From: Acidimicrobiia bacterium
Lineage (GTDB): Bacteria; Actinomycetota; Acidimicrobiia; IMCC26256; DASPTH01
NCBI GenBank assembly: GCA_040880805.1
Contig: JBBDHW010000029.1
Span: 59,911-123,910, forward strand
DNA: 64,000 nucleotides
Reading direction: 5' to 3'
Part shown: positions 17,898 through 27,329 of the stretch, piece after piece
Layout: each line of letters starts with the position of its first letter
How positions within the stretch are numbered: position 1 is the stretch's first letter
The notes under the pieces: model-generated
What the model was told of the DNA's origin: nothing
Database searches by the model: none
Seen by the model: the letters and a program-made list of their open reading frames with translations, nothing else
Made by a program: the position numbers and the translations under genes

Positions 17898-20822
17898 GTG
17901 GACAAGTTCCTCCAGCTGACCGTCTCCGGCCTCGTCACCGGCGCCATCTATTCGATCATGGCGTCGGGACTGGTGCTCACGTACACCACGTCGGGCATCT
18001 TCAACTTCGCGCACGGCGCCGTCGCGTTCACCACTGCATACTTCTTCTATCAGCTGAACACCGGACTGCACGTCCCGATCGTGCCGTCGCTGATCATCTC
18101 GGTCTTCATCTTTGCCCCGTTGCTCGGGCTTCTCCTCGACCGTCTCCTCTTGCGCCGGCTCGCCAAGGCGCCCGTGTACGCGCGGATCGTCGGCACCATC
18201 GGCCTCCTCGTCGCGCTGCCCGCGTTGATGCAGTGGCTCGTCGACACGCTCATGGTCAACGTCCTCGGGTGGGATCTGCCGGGGAGCGAAGCCGTGGTCC
18301 AGGGCGCACCGGTGCCCGGGATCGGCCCGACCCCGGCGCACGTCTACCACCTGGGCAGCGGAGTCGCCCTCAGCTCGGACAAGGTGGCGGTGTTCGTCGT
18401 GGCCGCGATCGCCGCGCTTGCGCTTTGGCTCGTGCTGCGCCACAGCCGCGTCGGGCTCGAGATGCGCGCGGTCGTCGACCGCGACACCCTCGCCGGGCTA
18501 CGCGGAGTGAACGCCGCGCGCACGTCGTCGGTCGCGTGGGTGCTCACGATGATCCTGGCCGGGCTGGGCGGCGTGCTCATCGCGCCCCTGTTCATCCTGC
18601 AGGACACGTTCTACGCGCTGGTCGTGCTCGGTTCGCTCGCCGCGGTCGTCCTCGGCGGCCTGCGCTCGATCCCCATCGCGTTCATCGGCGGCATGCTGCT
18701 CGGCGTCGCCCAGAACTACGTGGCCGGCTACCGCGGCGACTTCCTCCCGGATTCGATCAATTCGATCAACGGGCTGCAGTTCTCGGTGCCGTACGTGCTC
18801 GTGATCGTGCTCCTCCTCTTCTTCGGTCGCGATCGATCGCGGCAGGCGGGCACGGTGGCCGACGACTCACCCCGACCCGACCATCGCGAGGGGCTGCCCA
18901 CGTGGCGCCGGCTGCTCCCGTGGACGATCTTCATCGTCGCGCTCGTCGCCTACTCGCAGCAGTGGATCAACGTGAGCTGGCTCCAGGCCGACCCGTTCGA
19001 CCAGTCGGTGATCGCGCAGAGCCTGGTGATGGGAATCATCTTCCTGTCGTTCGTGGTCGTCACCGGACTCGGCGGCATGGTGAGCCTCGCACAGGCGGCA
19101 TTCGTGACCACGGGAGGGTTTGCGGCAGGCTGGGCGCTCAGCTGGAACACCGGGCTCGACATCCCGGGAATCTCCACGCACGGCGAGACCAACTTCTTCT
19201 TGGCCGCGGTCTTCGGTGCGCTCGTCGCTGCCGCGCTCGGCGCGCTGATCGCCGTGCTCGCCACTCGGCTCGGCGGCGTGATGCTCGCCCTCGGCACCCT
19301 TTCAGCCGCGTTCATCTGCGCGGCGATCGTGTTCGAGATCGACGACGTGCGAAACCACACCGACGTCGGCTGGCCGATCCGGTCGCCGACACTCGACATC
19401 CCGGGATTGAACTGGCTGAACGACCTGATCGTGAAGGGTGACCAGCCGAAGCTCGACTTCAGCCAACTCTCCGAGCAGATCCTGCTCTTCCTCGCCGTCT
19501 TCGGGCTCTTCACACTGCTGATCCACAGCTTGTACCGCTCGCCGTCGGGCCGCGCGATGCTCGCGGCGCGCAGTTCGGAGGTGGCGGCACAGTCCGCGGG
19601 TGTGCGGGTGAACCGCACGAAGATCATGGTGTTCTCGCTGTCGGCAGGTATCGCCGGCTTCGGCGGCGTGATGCTCGGTCTCTTCAACTTCAACATCGGC
19701 GGCGCGAACCCTTCGTACGCGCTCGTGTACACCGGTCTGTTCTGGCTGGCCCTCGCGGTGACGTTCGGTGTCCGGCGGCCCGGTGGTGCGCTCCTCGGCG
19801 GCTTCGCGTTCGCGGCGGGCACCGCGATCCTCCACTGGATCGCGAGCGACATCCTCCCCGGCGGTGACGTGAACACACTGCTGACCTCGGTGTACTTCAT
19901 CCCCATCCTGTCCGGTCTCGCGGCCATCAACCTGGCCCAAGAGCCGGACGGCATCCTCTCGCTCGTCGGTCAGCAACGACTCGCCAACCAGCGCGAGAAG
20001 CGACGCCTCGCGCGCATCGCCGCTGCCGAAGCGGCCGCGCACGGTGGCGCGGTGCCCGAGCACGAGATGGCGCATACCGCTCCGGAAGCGATCGCGGCGT
20101 CACAGTTTCCCGACGGCGACCGGCTGGCGGGTGCGACGCTCGCGATGTCCGGGATCGTCGCCGGCTACGGCGATGCCGAGGTCCTCCACGGCGTCGACCT
20201 CCGGCTCGACGCCGGCAAGGTCACGGCGCTGCTCGGCGCCAACGGTGCAGGCAAGTCGACCCTGTGCTCGGTGGCAGCCGGGCTCGTGGAGGCAACCCTC
20301 GGAACCGTGCTGCTCGAAGGCATAGACATCACCGACGAATCCTCGTACCGGCGCGCTCGGAACGGCCTGCTGCTGGTCCCCGAGGCGCGCGGCATCTTCC
20401 CGGGTCTCACCGTCGAGGAAAACCTCACCGTGATCCTGCGTGATCCCGAGCTTCGGGAGAAGGCGTACGCACGGTTCCCCATCCTCGCGCAGCGCCGCAA
20501 GCAGGTCGCCGGGCTGCTCTCCGGGGGTGAGCAACAGATGCTGAGCCTGGCTCCCGCGCTCGCCGACCCACCCAAGGCGTTGATCGCCGACGAGCCCACA
20601 CTCGGTCTCGCGCCGCTCGCCGCCGCTGCGGTGATGCGCGCGATCGTGGAACTCCGCGACGCGGGGTCAGCGATCCTGCTCGTCGAAGAGCACGCGCAAA
20701 ACGCGTTGAAGGCCGCCGACACGCTCGCGTTCATGGAACTCGGCACGATCGTGTGGGTCGGCGCTCGCGAGGAGGCCGACATGGAGCTGCTCACTTCGGC
20801 GTACCTCGGCAGCACCCACTGA
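17898..20822 (+). CDS. Fused LivH-LivM-LivF: two permease domains and an ATPase in one protein
   Basis: The 974-residue protein joins three normally separate transporter subunits. Residues about 1-310 are a LivH-type permease, about 335-690 a LivM-type permease (with GLGGMVSLAQAAF and the SPSGRAMLAARSSEVAAQSAG loop), and about 735-974 a LivF-type ATPase. That last part carries Walker A GANGAGKST (about 778), the signature LSGGEQQML (about 874), Walker B ALIADEPTLGLAPL (about 894) and the final YLGS end. Linkers are charged and Ala-rich. The start is GTG 17898. Together with the LivG-type ATPase it would form a complete importer. I see no frameshift or internal stop, so the fusion is real in this sequence. 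Confidence 0.9.
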   Translation: MDKFLQLTVSGLVTGAIYSIMASGLVLTYTTSGIFNFAHGAVAFTTAYFFYQLNTGLHVPIVPSLIISVFIFAPLLGLLLDRLLLRRLAKAPVYARIVGTIGLLVALPALMQWLVDTLMVNVLGWDLPGSEAVVQGAPVPGIGPTPAHVYHLGSGVALSSDKVAVFVVAAIAALALWLVLRHSRVGLEMRAVVDRDTLAGLRGVNAARTSSVAWVLTMILAGLGGVLIAPLFILQDTFYALVVLGSLAAVVLGGLRSIPIAFIGGMLLGVAQNYVAGYRGDFLPDSINSINGLQFSVPYVLVIVLLLFFGRDRSRQAGTVADDSPRPDHREGLPTWRRLLPWTIFIVALVAYSQQWINVSWLQADPFDQSVIAQSLVMGIIFLSFVVVTGLGGMVSLAQAAFVTTGGFAAGWALSWNTGLDIPGISTHGETNFFLAAVFGALVAAALGALIAVLATRLGGVMLALGTLSAAFICAAIVFEIDDVRNHTDVGWPIRSPTLDIPGLNWLNDLIVKGDQPKLDFSQLSEQILLFLAVFGLFTLLIHSLYRSPSGRAMLAARSSEVAAQSAGVRVNRTKIMVFSLSAGIAGFGGVMLGLFNFNIGGANPSYALVYTGLFWLALAVTFGVRRPGGALLGGFAFAAGTAILHWIASDILPGGDVNTLLTSVYFIPILSGLAAINLAQEPDGILSLVGQQRLANQREKRRLARIAAAEAAAHGGAVPEHEMAHTAPEAIAASQFPDGDRLAGATLAMSGIVAGYGDAEVLHGVDLRLDAGKVTALLGANGAGKSTLCSVAAGLVEATLGTVLLEGIDITDESSYRRARNGLLLVPEARGIFPGLTVEENLTVILRDPELREKAYARFPILAQRRKQVAGLLSGGEQQMLSLAPALADPPKALIADEPTLGLAPLAAAAVMRAIVELRDAGSAILLVEEHAQNALKAADTLAFMELGTIVWVGAREEADMELLTSAYLGSTH

Positions 20823-20842
20823 GGGCTGCTGCCGAGGTTCTC

Positions 20843-22102
20843 CTACTTGCTCGACGTGACCTTGTAGCTCTTGGTCGAGCACGCGTAGGGCTCGACCGTC
20901 TCCCACACGGTGCCGGTGCTCAGGACCGACGCTGAGCAGGACGGCGTGGGCTTCACCGTGGAGTCGGGATACTTCGTCGGCCCGAACAGGCCCTTGATCC
21001 CGAACGTCGTCTTCGCGGCGACGGCCTGGACGTTCTCGGGCGTGATCGGCTTCTTCGCCTTCTGCACACCCTTGATCGCCTGGATCAGCATGTCGGCCGC
21101 GAAGTACGAAGCCGCGATGTCGGACGAGATCTTCGTGCCGGGCTTGTACGCCTCGATGGCGGCCTTCATCTTGGTGGACGCCGGGCTCGTGTCATTGAGG
21201 GGCAGGAACGCCACACTCGAAAGGCTGTTCGCCATCGGCTTGACCAGGATGTCCGAGTAGAGAGGGCTCTGGAAGATTCCTTTGAAGCCCGCCGCGACCA
21301 ACCCTGTGTACACGGGGATGCAGTCGACGGCGAGGAGGCACACCAAGAGGTCAGGTTCTTTGCCGTTGGCCGACGTCATGAGCGTCTGGACGAACGGCGT
21401 GACGTCGGGGAGTGGCGGCGGCGGGAGCAAGCCCTCGGCGTACCCGACCTTGAAGCCGGCGCCCTTGTACGCCACCTGCTGGGTCGAGACCGCGATCTTT
21501 CCCGAGTCGGTCTCGTTCGAGAAGAGCGAGGCGGTCGGGGTCTTCTTCCCGGTCTTCCCAGTCACGTACTTGTAGGCCTGAAAGCCGTTGTCACCCATGA
21601 CCTTCGGGTTGCTCGGCAGGAGACAGCCGTTGTAGCCGAAGCCATAGAGCTTCGTGCTCGGGGTGACGCTGTTCACGCAATACGTTGAGTCGAACGCCCA
21701 GCCGAAGTACGGCACGTGCTGCTGGTTGAAGTAGTCGCCCGGGTTGTACTGCGAGAAGTCGGGCACGATCGCGAAGACTTCGTCCTGAGTGACGAGCTGG
21801 CGCCCAACCGAGAGCGCGGTTGCCGCGTCCTGCTTGTCGTCGATGTAGTTCGTGTACTCGAACGTGACGTTCTTGACTTCCTTGTTCGTGTTTGCCAGCT
21901 GGAACCGGGCCTGGGCGCCGATGTCCCCGTTCGGGAAGTTGTTCTTCAAACCGAAGCCGCCGACCTTCATGGTCGTGCCGTCGTAGCCGCGAACCGAGGA
22001 CTGCCCTTGTGCGGCTCCGGGCGCAATGAGGATGGAGGCCACAACGGTCAGTACGGCAACGAAGCCGACGCCGGTGACCCGCTTCGTCTTGCGTGTGGAC
22101 AT
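20843..22102 (-). CDS. ABC transporter substrate-binding protein
   Basis: The 419-residue exported protein starts at ATG 22102, after AGGGGG with 7-bp spacing; upstream extensions of the frame are shadow. A Sec signal spans residues 8-34 (hydrophobic VGFVAVLTVVASILIAPG, cleavage near AAQG). The body has the Liv/amide binding-protein pattern (TTMKVGGFGLKNN, EVFAIVPDFS, SLFSNETDSGKIA, AASYFAADMLIQAIKGV). It is convergent with the fused transporter gene and only about 20 bp away, so a second ligand protein for the same permease is a reasonable inference. Confidence 0.85.
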   Translation of the reverse strand: MSTRKTKRVTGVGFVAVLTVVASILIAPGAAQGQSSVRGYDGTTMKVGGFGLKNNFPNGDIGAQARFQLANTNKEVKNVTFEYTNYIDDKQDAATALSVGRQLVTQDEVFAIVPDFSQYNPGDYFNQQHVPYFGWAFDSTYCVNSVTPSTKLYGFGYNGCLLPSNPKVMGDNGFQAYKYVTGKTGKKTPTASLFSNETDSGKIAVSTQQVAYKGAGFKVGYAEGLLPPPPLPDVTPFVQTLMTSANGKEPDLLVCLLAVDCIPVYTGLVAAGFKGIFQSPLYSDILVKPMANSLSSVAFLPLNDTSPASTKMKAAIEAYKPGTKISSDIAASYFAADMLIQAIKGVQKAKKPITPENVQAVAAKTTFGIKGLFGPTKYPDSTVKPTPSCSASVLSTGTVWETVEPYACSTKSYKVTSSK

Positions 22103-22197
22103 GTGGAATCCCCCTGATAGGTGTGTGCGACCGCACTCCGGCAGCGCCGCGTACCCTACCGTGGTCGCTCCGGCGAATGTGGGCGCGCGCGGCTGCG

Positions 22198-23133
22198 CTA
22201 TTCGGGCAGCCGGAATTCTTGGCCGACCAGTTTTTCGGACAACGCCCAAAGACGCTGGGCTCCCTCGGGATCCCGCGCCCAGGGCGCGTGCTGGTCGGTC
22301 ACCTGGCAGTCGGCGACATAGGTGCCACCACGGGCCTCGAGCTCAGGGGCGGTGGCCGCCCACACCGTGGTGGCCGCCCCCTGCTCGAGGCTCTTGCGGG
22401 GCGGCATGCCGCCCGACGGGCTGCGCTTCGCCCGCTCCTGGAGCGCCGCCATGTCGTCGTGGGTCATGTATCGGCCCAGCTCGGTGGCGATCATGCCGGG
22501 GTGGACCGCGTAGGAATGCACGCCACGATCGGAGAGGCGGCGGTCGAGCTCCACGCTGAACAGGATGTTGGCGGTCTTCGACTGGCCGTACGCCCCGAAC
22601 TTGTCGTACTCGCGGCGCTCGAAGTTGGGGTCGTCCCACACGATGTCGGACCCGACGTGGCCACCCGAGCTGAGGTTCACCACCCGCGACGGCGCGCCGG
22701 CCAGGAGCGCGGGGACGAGCAAGCAGGTGAGCATGAAGTGGCCGACGTGGTTGGTGCCGAACTGGAGCTCGAAGCCCTCGGCGGTGTGCTCGAACGGGGT
22801 GTACATCACGCCCGCGTTGTTGATCAGCAGCTGCAGCTCGTGGTGCGCGTCGAGATACCAGGCGGCGAACGCGCGCACGCTGTCGAGCGACGTGAGGTCG
22901 AGCATGCCGCCTTCGAGCTCGGCGCCGGGCACGCGCTCGCGGATCGAGTCGGCGGCCTCCCGCGTACGCTCGGCGTTCCGTGCGGCGAGGACGACGTGAG
23001 CGCCCGCGGCCGCGAGCGCACGAGCGGTCTCCACCCCGATCCCGGCCGACGCGCCCGTGACAACGGCGATCGTGCCGCTCAGGTCGATGCCGTCGATCAC
23101 GTCGTCGGTGGTGGTCTCGAACCCGTAGCTCAT
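22198..23133 (-). CDS. SDR family NAD(P)-dependent oxidoreductase
   Basis: This 311-residue short-chain dehydrogenase is of the retinol-dehydrogenase-like group. The cofactor motif TGASAGIG is at 26-33, LINNAGVM near 104, catalytic Ser about 156 and YGQSK with Tyr182/Lys186. The ATG at 23133 overlaps the stop of the upstream F420 oxidoreductase (ATGA), so this start is well placed. The C-terminal LWALSEKLVGQEF is typical of the family. It belongs to a run of same-strand genes from about 26234 to 22198, with sulfotransferase and LLM oxidoreductase genes. Confidence 0.86.
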   Translation of the reverse strand: MSYGFETTTDDVIDGIDLSGTIAVVTGASAGIGVETARALAAAGAHVVLAARNAERTREAADSIRERVPGAELEGGMLDLTSLDSVRAFAAWYLDAHHELQLLINNAGVMYTPFEHTAEGFELQFGTNHVGHFMLTCLLVPALLAGAPSRVVNLSSGGHVGSDIVWDDPNFERREYDKFGAYGQSKTANILFSVELDRRLSDRGVHSYAVHPGMIATELGRYMTHDDMAALQERAKRSPSGGMPPRKSLEQGAATTVWAATAPELEARGGTYVADCQVTDQHAPWARDPEGAQRLWALSEKLVGQEFRLPE

Positions 23134-24170
23134 GCGGTCGCTTGCTCCTTGGTCGCGTCCTTGATCACGGCGACGAGCTTCGCGATGCGGTCGTCGGTCG
23201 CGGCGTAGCCGGGGAAGTAACAGCACACGCGCTGCGAGATGGCGCCGAACCGATCGACGATCTCCTGCGCGCACTCGTCGGGAGTCCCGACGACCGCGAG
23301 CGTGCGCACCATCGTGTCGTCGACGAGGCCCGACATCTCTCGCCACTCACCGCGCTTCGACATCGCGTTCAGCTCGGGCTGGAGGTCACCCCACCCTTCG
23401 ACGTCGAGCACCGGCCGGTACGACGGCGTGGACCCGTAGAACGAAAGAAGCCCCTTCACTCCGTTGGTCGCGGCGACGATCTCATCCTCGGTCTCCCCCA
23501 TCGCGACAATCGCCTCGCAGATGATCTCGACGTCGCCGGGCTCGCGTCCACCCTTCGCCAACCCACGCGCGACCGCGGGCACCGTGCGCTCCTGCAGGTG
23601 GCGCGCGCTGTTGAACGGCATCACCAGTATCCCGTCGGAGACCTCGGCCGCGATCTCGGTCATGCGCGGGCCCAGCGCGCCGACGAGCACGGGCGGCGGG
23701 CCGTAGGGATTCGGACCGGGATCGAACGTGGGCGTCATCAACGTGTGCGTCGTGAACTCACCCCGGAAGTCGAGCGGTGCCTCACCCTCCCACGCCGCGA
23801 GGATCGCTTTGATCGCGAGCACGATCTCGCGCATCCGCGCTGCCGGTCGCGACCACGTGGCACCGAAACGGCGCTCGATCTGCGGTTTGATCTGGGAGCC
23901 GAGGCCGAGCCGGAACCTTCCCTTCGACAGCACTTGCAGGTCGTACGCGGCGTTGGCGAGGTGCATCGGGCTGCGGGAGAACGCGATGGCGACGTTCGAC
24001 ATGAGGTCGACACCGGCGTTCGCGGCCGCGTCGGCCGCCAGCACGAGTGGGAAGAACACGTCGTGCTGGCCCTCGAAGGTGAAGATGCCGTCGACACCGG
24101 TGGCCGCGAGCTCGCGCGCTCGGCGGGCCGAGTCGTCGAACGGGCCCGAGAGGAGCACCTCGACCTTCAC
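23130..24170 (-). CDS. LLM class F420-dependent oxidoreductase
   Basis: This TIM-barrel luciferase-like oxidoreductase of 346 residues is read from GTG 24170, preceded by AAGGGCG. Family segments are visible: GVDGIFTFEGQHDVFFPLVLAA, SNVAIAFSRSPMHLANAAYDLQ, RFRLGLGSQIKPQIERRFG and PPVLVGALGPRMTEIAAEV. The upstream part of the longer open frame overlaps the sulfotransferase gene and is not used. Such enzymes transfer hydride between coenzyme F420 (or FMN) and an organic substrate; substrate unknown. The SDR that follows overlaps by four bases, and the two probably act on the same compound. Confidence 0.86.
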   Translation of the reverse strand: MKVEVLLSGPFDDSARRARELAATGVDGIFTFEGQHDVFFPLVLAADAAANAGVDLMSNVAIAFSRSPMHLANAAYDLQVLSKGRFRLGLGSQIKPQIERRFGATWSRPAARMREIVLAIKAILAAWEGEAPLDFRGEFTTHTLMTPTFDPGPNPYGPPPVLVGALGPRMTEIAAEVSDGILVMPFNSARHLQERTVPAVARGLAKGGREPGDVEIICEAIVAMGETEDEIVAATNGVKGLLSFYGSTPSYRPVLDVEGWGDLQPELNAMSKRGEWREMSGLVDDTMVRTLAVVGTPDECAQEIVDRFGAISQRVCCYFPGYAATDDRIAKLVAVIKDATKEQATA

Positions 24171-24180
24171 GCGTCGCCCT

Positions 24181-25344
24181 TCATGCGTCCTCCCTTGCCA
24201 CGTCGAAGCGCTCGTAGTAACGGGAAAAGCGCTCGGCGACCTCGGCACGGTCGAGGCCGAAATCGGCGAGCCGGTACGTGTGCGTTCCGTGTACCCCTTG
24301 GGGTTGCTCCGCCGAGTGCGCGCGCATCGTCTGTTCCGCTTCCGGCGAGAGCTCGCGTCCGAACGTGCCGTACATGTCGCGCACCGCGCCGACCGGATCG
24401 CGGACGAGCTGCTCGTACGGCATGTCGTGGAACACCGAGTTGGGGTTGGCATCACGGAAATCGAGCACGCGGTTGCACATCTCCTCGACGAGCATCGGCC
24501 AGTGCTCGGCGATGTACTCGTGGTGGTCAACGTCGCTGAATGTTCCCGTGAGCGACTCGACGAGGCTCAATACGGACGCCACCGCCTTCACCGGGTCGCG
24601 ATGCGTGACGACGAAGCGCGCGTCCGGGTAGGTGTCGGCGAGCGCGTCCATGTAGAAGCAGTGCACGGGCGTCTTGAGCTGCCAACCGCCGGGATACTGC
24701 AACTGCAGCACCTGCAGCACCTGCCGGTGATAGGCGTACGCAGGATGCGCGTCGGCCGCCAGCATCCAGGCGTCGTAGTCGGGCACGTTGAAGCAGGTGG
24801 AAAGGCTCGCGGAGAGGAAGTGCTGCGCGAGCAGCACCGAGCACTCGATCGGCTGGTCGGGCGGGTCGTAGTGCATCGCCTTGAAGCCCGGGTTCAGCAG
24901 GTCGAGCATGCCGGCGCCCGCGCGCGCGGCCTCGAAGCGCGGATCGGAGTCGTACGAGTCCTTCGTCGGCGGCGGCACCGACTGGCTCGCTTCCCACCCG
25001 AGCAGCGACCGGTTCTCGGTGTCGCACGCGAGCAGCTGGCTGAGCGCGGTGGTGCCGGTGCGAGAGAGGCCGACGATCACGATCGGTTCGTGGATCGCGT
25101 CGGTCGCGAGCTCGGGGTGCTGCTTGTGCCAGTCGGTGACGCGGAGCCGGTTCGTGAGATTGCCGCGACACTGGCCGTCGAGCACGCCGAGCCCGAGCGG
25201 CGTGAGCCCGGCCTGCCTGGTGCCCGAGGCGTAGACGCGCTCGAGCCCGTCGCGGAACGACGGGTGGCCGAAGTCGTCGAGGCCGACCTCGGCCGACACC
25301 TCTTCGAGCATGCGGTCGACGGCGGACGTCGTGTCTTCGGCCAT
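24181..25344 (-). CDS. Sulfotransferase family protein
   Basis: The 387-residue protein has the PAPS-binding elements of the sulfotransferase family: the 5' phosphosulfate loop GLSRTGTT at 92-99 and the 3' phosphate region FVVTHRDPVKAVAS starting at 244. Relatives in actinobacteria with this length are numerous and of unproven substrate; lipid or sterol-like acceptors are plausible. Its stop lies 10 bp before the GTG of the F420 oxidoreductase, and it begins 5 bp after the stop of another such gene, so it is in the middle of an operon. Confidence 0.85.
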   Translation of the reverse strand: MAEDTTSAVDRMLEEVSAEVGLDDFGHPSFRDGLERVYASGTRQAGLTPLGLGVLDGQCRGNLTNRLRVTDWHKQHPELATDAIHEPIVIVGLSRTGTTALSQLLACDTENRSLLGWEASQSVPPPTKDSYDSDPRFEAARAGAGMLDLLNPGFKAMHYDPPDQPIECSVLLAQHFLSASLSTCFNVPDYDAWMLAADAHPAYAYHRQVLQVLQLQYPGGWQLKTPVHCFYMDALADTYPDARFVVTHRDPVKAVASVLSLVESLTGTFSDVDHHEYIAEHWPMLVEEMCNRVLDFRDANPNSVFHDMPYEQLVRDPVGAVRDMYGTFGRELSPEAEQTMRAHSAEQPQGVHGTHTYRLADFGLDRAEVAERFSRYYERFDVAREDA

Positions 25345-25349
25345 GCGAG

Positions 25350-26234
25350 TCAGTTCCAGTCGGCGAAGTCGCCCAGCACGGCTTCGGTGCGCGCGAGCTC
25401 GTCGGGGTCGGCGGTGGTGGGCACGAGGAAGAACTCGTCGGCGCCGGCGTCACGCGCGTTCGCGACCGTGCGACGCAGCGCTTCGGGACCGAAACATGTG
25501 GCCATCGACGCCGCGCCCTGTCCGATGGCATCGCCGAAGATCTTCAGGTAGTCGTAGGCGTAGGAACGCAGCTGCTCCTCGGCGTTGTCACCCAACGCGT
25601 ACCAGATGCTCGACGAGAGGTGCGGCGGTTCGGCGCGGCCGGCGTCGCGCCACGCGTCGCGGATCTGCGTGAACGCGGCGGCCATCACGTCGCGGCTGCC
25701 GTCGAGCGTCCACGCGCCGTCGATGCCCGCCGCCCAGCGCGCGGCGCGGGCGATCCCCTTCGGCCCGAAGACTCCGGCGATGAGCGGAGGGCCGCCCTTC
25801 TGCACCGGTGGAGGACCGACGGGGTCGCCACCCTCGAAGGGGGGCTCGCCGCTCCAGATGCGCCGCATGGTCGCCACCTGCTCGTCCATGCGCGGGAAGC
25901 GGCGCGCAAACGACGCGTTGATGGCGCGGTAGTCCTGCTCGCGTCCTCCGATACCGACACCCATGGTGAGGCGCCCGCCCGAGAGCACGTCGACCGACGC
26001 CATCTGCTTCGCGACGGCGACGGCATCGTGGGCAGGCAGGATCACGATCGTCGTCCAGAGCCGCACTCGTTCGGTGAGCGCGGCGGCGGCCGCGAGCTGC
26101 ACGGTGATGTCATGGCTCGTGTAGGTGATGCGCTCGGGCACCGCGAGGCTCGTCCACAGGCGCCCTTCGTCCACGCCTCGGCACCAGCCGAGCACGTCGG
26201 GGCGCGTGTGCGGGAGCATCGTGGGCAGCGTCAT
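25350..26234 (-). CDS. LLM class F420-dependent oxidoreductase
   Basis: This luciferase-like oxidoreductase starts at ATG 26234 (MTLPTMLPHTRPDVLGW) and has 294 residues. Diagnostic segments are ERVRLWTTIVILPAHDAV, LSGGRLTMGVGIGGREQDY, PPLIAGVFGPKGI and the C-terminal GADEFFLVPTTADPDELAR. It is transcribed away from the next LLM gene at 26314 across an 80-bp gap that must hold two promoters. Likely F420-dependent by family; the substrate is not deducible. Confidence 0.85.
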   Translation of the reverse strand: MTLPTMLPHTRPDVLGWCRGVDEGRLWTSLAVPERITYTSHDITVQLAAAAALTERVRLWTTIVILPAHDAVAVAKQMASVDVLSGGRLTMGVGIGGREQDYRAINASFARRFPRMDEQVATMRRIWSGEPPFEGGDPVGPPPVQKGGPPLIAGVFGPKGIARAARWAAGIDGAWTLDGSRDVMAAAFTQIRDAWRDAGRAEPPHLSSSIWYALGDNAEEQLRSYAYDYLKIFGDAIGQGAASMATCFGPEALRRTVANARDAGADEFFLVPTTADPDELARTEAVLGDFADWN

Positions 26235-26313
26235 GGACAGGTTCACAAGTCGGGAAGGTATGGTCCCCTCCCGACGACCGCAAGACGGGAGCCCATGCGA
26301 TGAAGCCAATGCG

Positions 26314-27324
26314 ATGAAGCTGGGGGTCGTGTTCGGGTATTGGGGTGCCTCACCGCGTCCCGGGTTCGTGGAACTGGCACAAGACGCCGAGCGTCTGGGC
26401 TACGACTCCGTGTGGGTGGCGGAGTCATGGGGCAACGACGCGTTCACCTTCGGCGCATGGGTCGCCGCGCACACCGAGACCATCAAGATCGGTACGGGCG
26501 TGGTGCAGCTCGCGGCACGTACGCCCACCGCGACGGCAATGGCCGCGGTGACGCTCGACCACCTGTCGAACGGCCGTCTGATTCTCGGGCTCGGCGTGTC
26601 GGGGCCCCAAGTCGTCGAGGGGTGGTACGGGCAACCCTCGAACAAGCCGCTGGCGCGCACGCGCGAGTACGTCGAGGTGATCCGGCGCGCGCTCCGGCGC
26701 GAGGGTCCCCTCGAGTTCGACGGTGAGTTCTACCCGCTGCCCTACCGCGGGCCCGGCAGCGTCGGGCTGGGTAAGCCACTCAAGATCATGACCCACCCGT
26801 TGCGCTCCGAGATCCCGATCTACCTCGGCGCCGAGGGACCCAAGAACGTCACGCAGACCGCTCAGATCGCCGACGGCTGGCTCCCGCTCTACTACTCGCC
26901 CTACCGGCAGGAGGTGTACGCAGACCAACTCGAGGGCGCGAAAGAAGGCTTCGGCATCGCGGCGCTCGTGAACATCGCCGTCACCGACGACGTGAGCGCC
27001 GCGCTCGCCGGCGTGCGGAGCGGGCTCGGGTTCTACATCGGTGGGATGGGCGCGAAGGGGCAGAACTACCACACCAAGCTCATGGCGCGAATGGGCTACG
27101 AGGAAGAGGCATATCGCGTGCAGGACCTCTTCTTCGAGGGCAAGCGCGAGGAAGCGATCGCAGCGGTGCCCGAGGAGTTCGCCGACGAGATCTCGCTGGT
27201 CGGGCCGCCGTCGCGCATCCGCGAGCGGTTGGAGGCGTGGCGCGCGAGCCCGGTGACCACGTTGTTGGTCGGCGGCCGTGACGCCGAGCAGCTGAAGGTC
27301 ATCCGCGACCTGGTGCTCGAGTAG
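26314..27324 (+). CDS. LLM class F420-dependent oxidoreductase
   Basis: This 336-residue luciferase-family protein starts MKLGVVFGYWGASPRPGF. The segments LGYDSVWVAESWGNDAF, IKIGTGVVQLAARTPTATAM, SNGRLILGLGVSGPQVVEGW and IPIYLGAEGPKNVTQTAQIADGW are characteristic of F420-dependent members (MER/FGD-like). The stop is 6 bp before the crotonase start, and the gene heads a compact operon (27330, 28127, 29293, 29724) of CoA-ester metabolism. It could oxidise or reduce the intermediate handled by those enzymes. Confidence 0.88.
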   Translation: MKLGVVFGYWGASPRPGFVELAQDAERLGYDSVWVAESWGNDAFTFGAWVAAHTETIKIGTGVVQLAARTPTATAMAAVTLDHLSNGRLILGLGVSGPQVVEGWYGQPSNKPLARTREYVEVIRRALRREGPLEFDGEFYPLPYRGPGSVGLGKPLKIMTHPLRSEIPIYLGAEGPKNVTQTAQIADGWLPLYYSPYRQEVYADQLEGAKEGFGIAALVNIAVTDDVSAALAGVRSGLGFYIGGMGAKGQNYHTKLMARMGYEEEAYRVQDLFFEGKREEAIAAVPEEFADEISLVGPPSRIRERLEAWRASPVTTLLVGGRDAEQLKVIRDLVLE

Positions 27325-27329
27325 CGGTC

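Noticed and set aside
20823-20842. Terminator between the convergent transporter genes
   Set aside because: Only 20 bp and no hairpin with T-tract.
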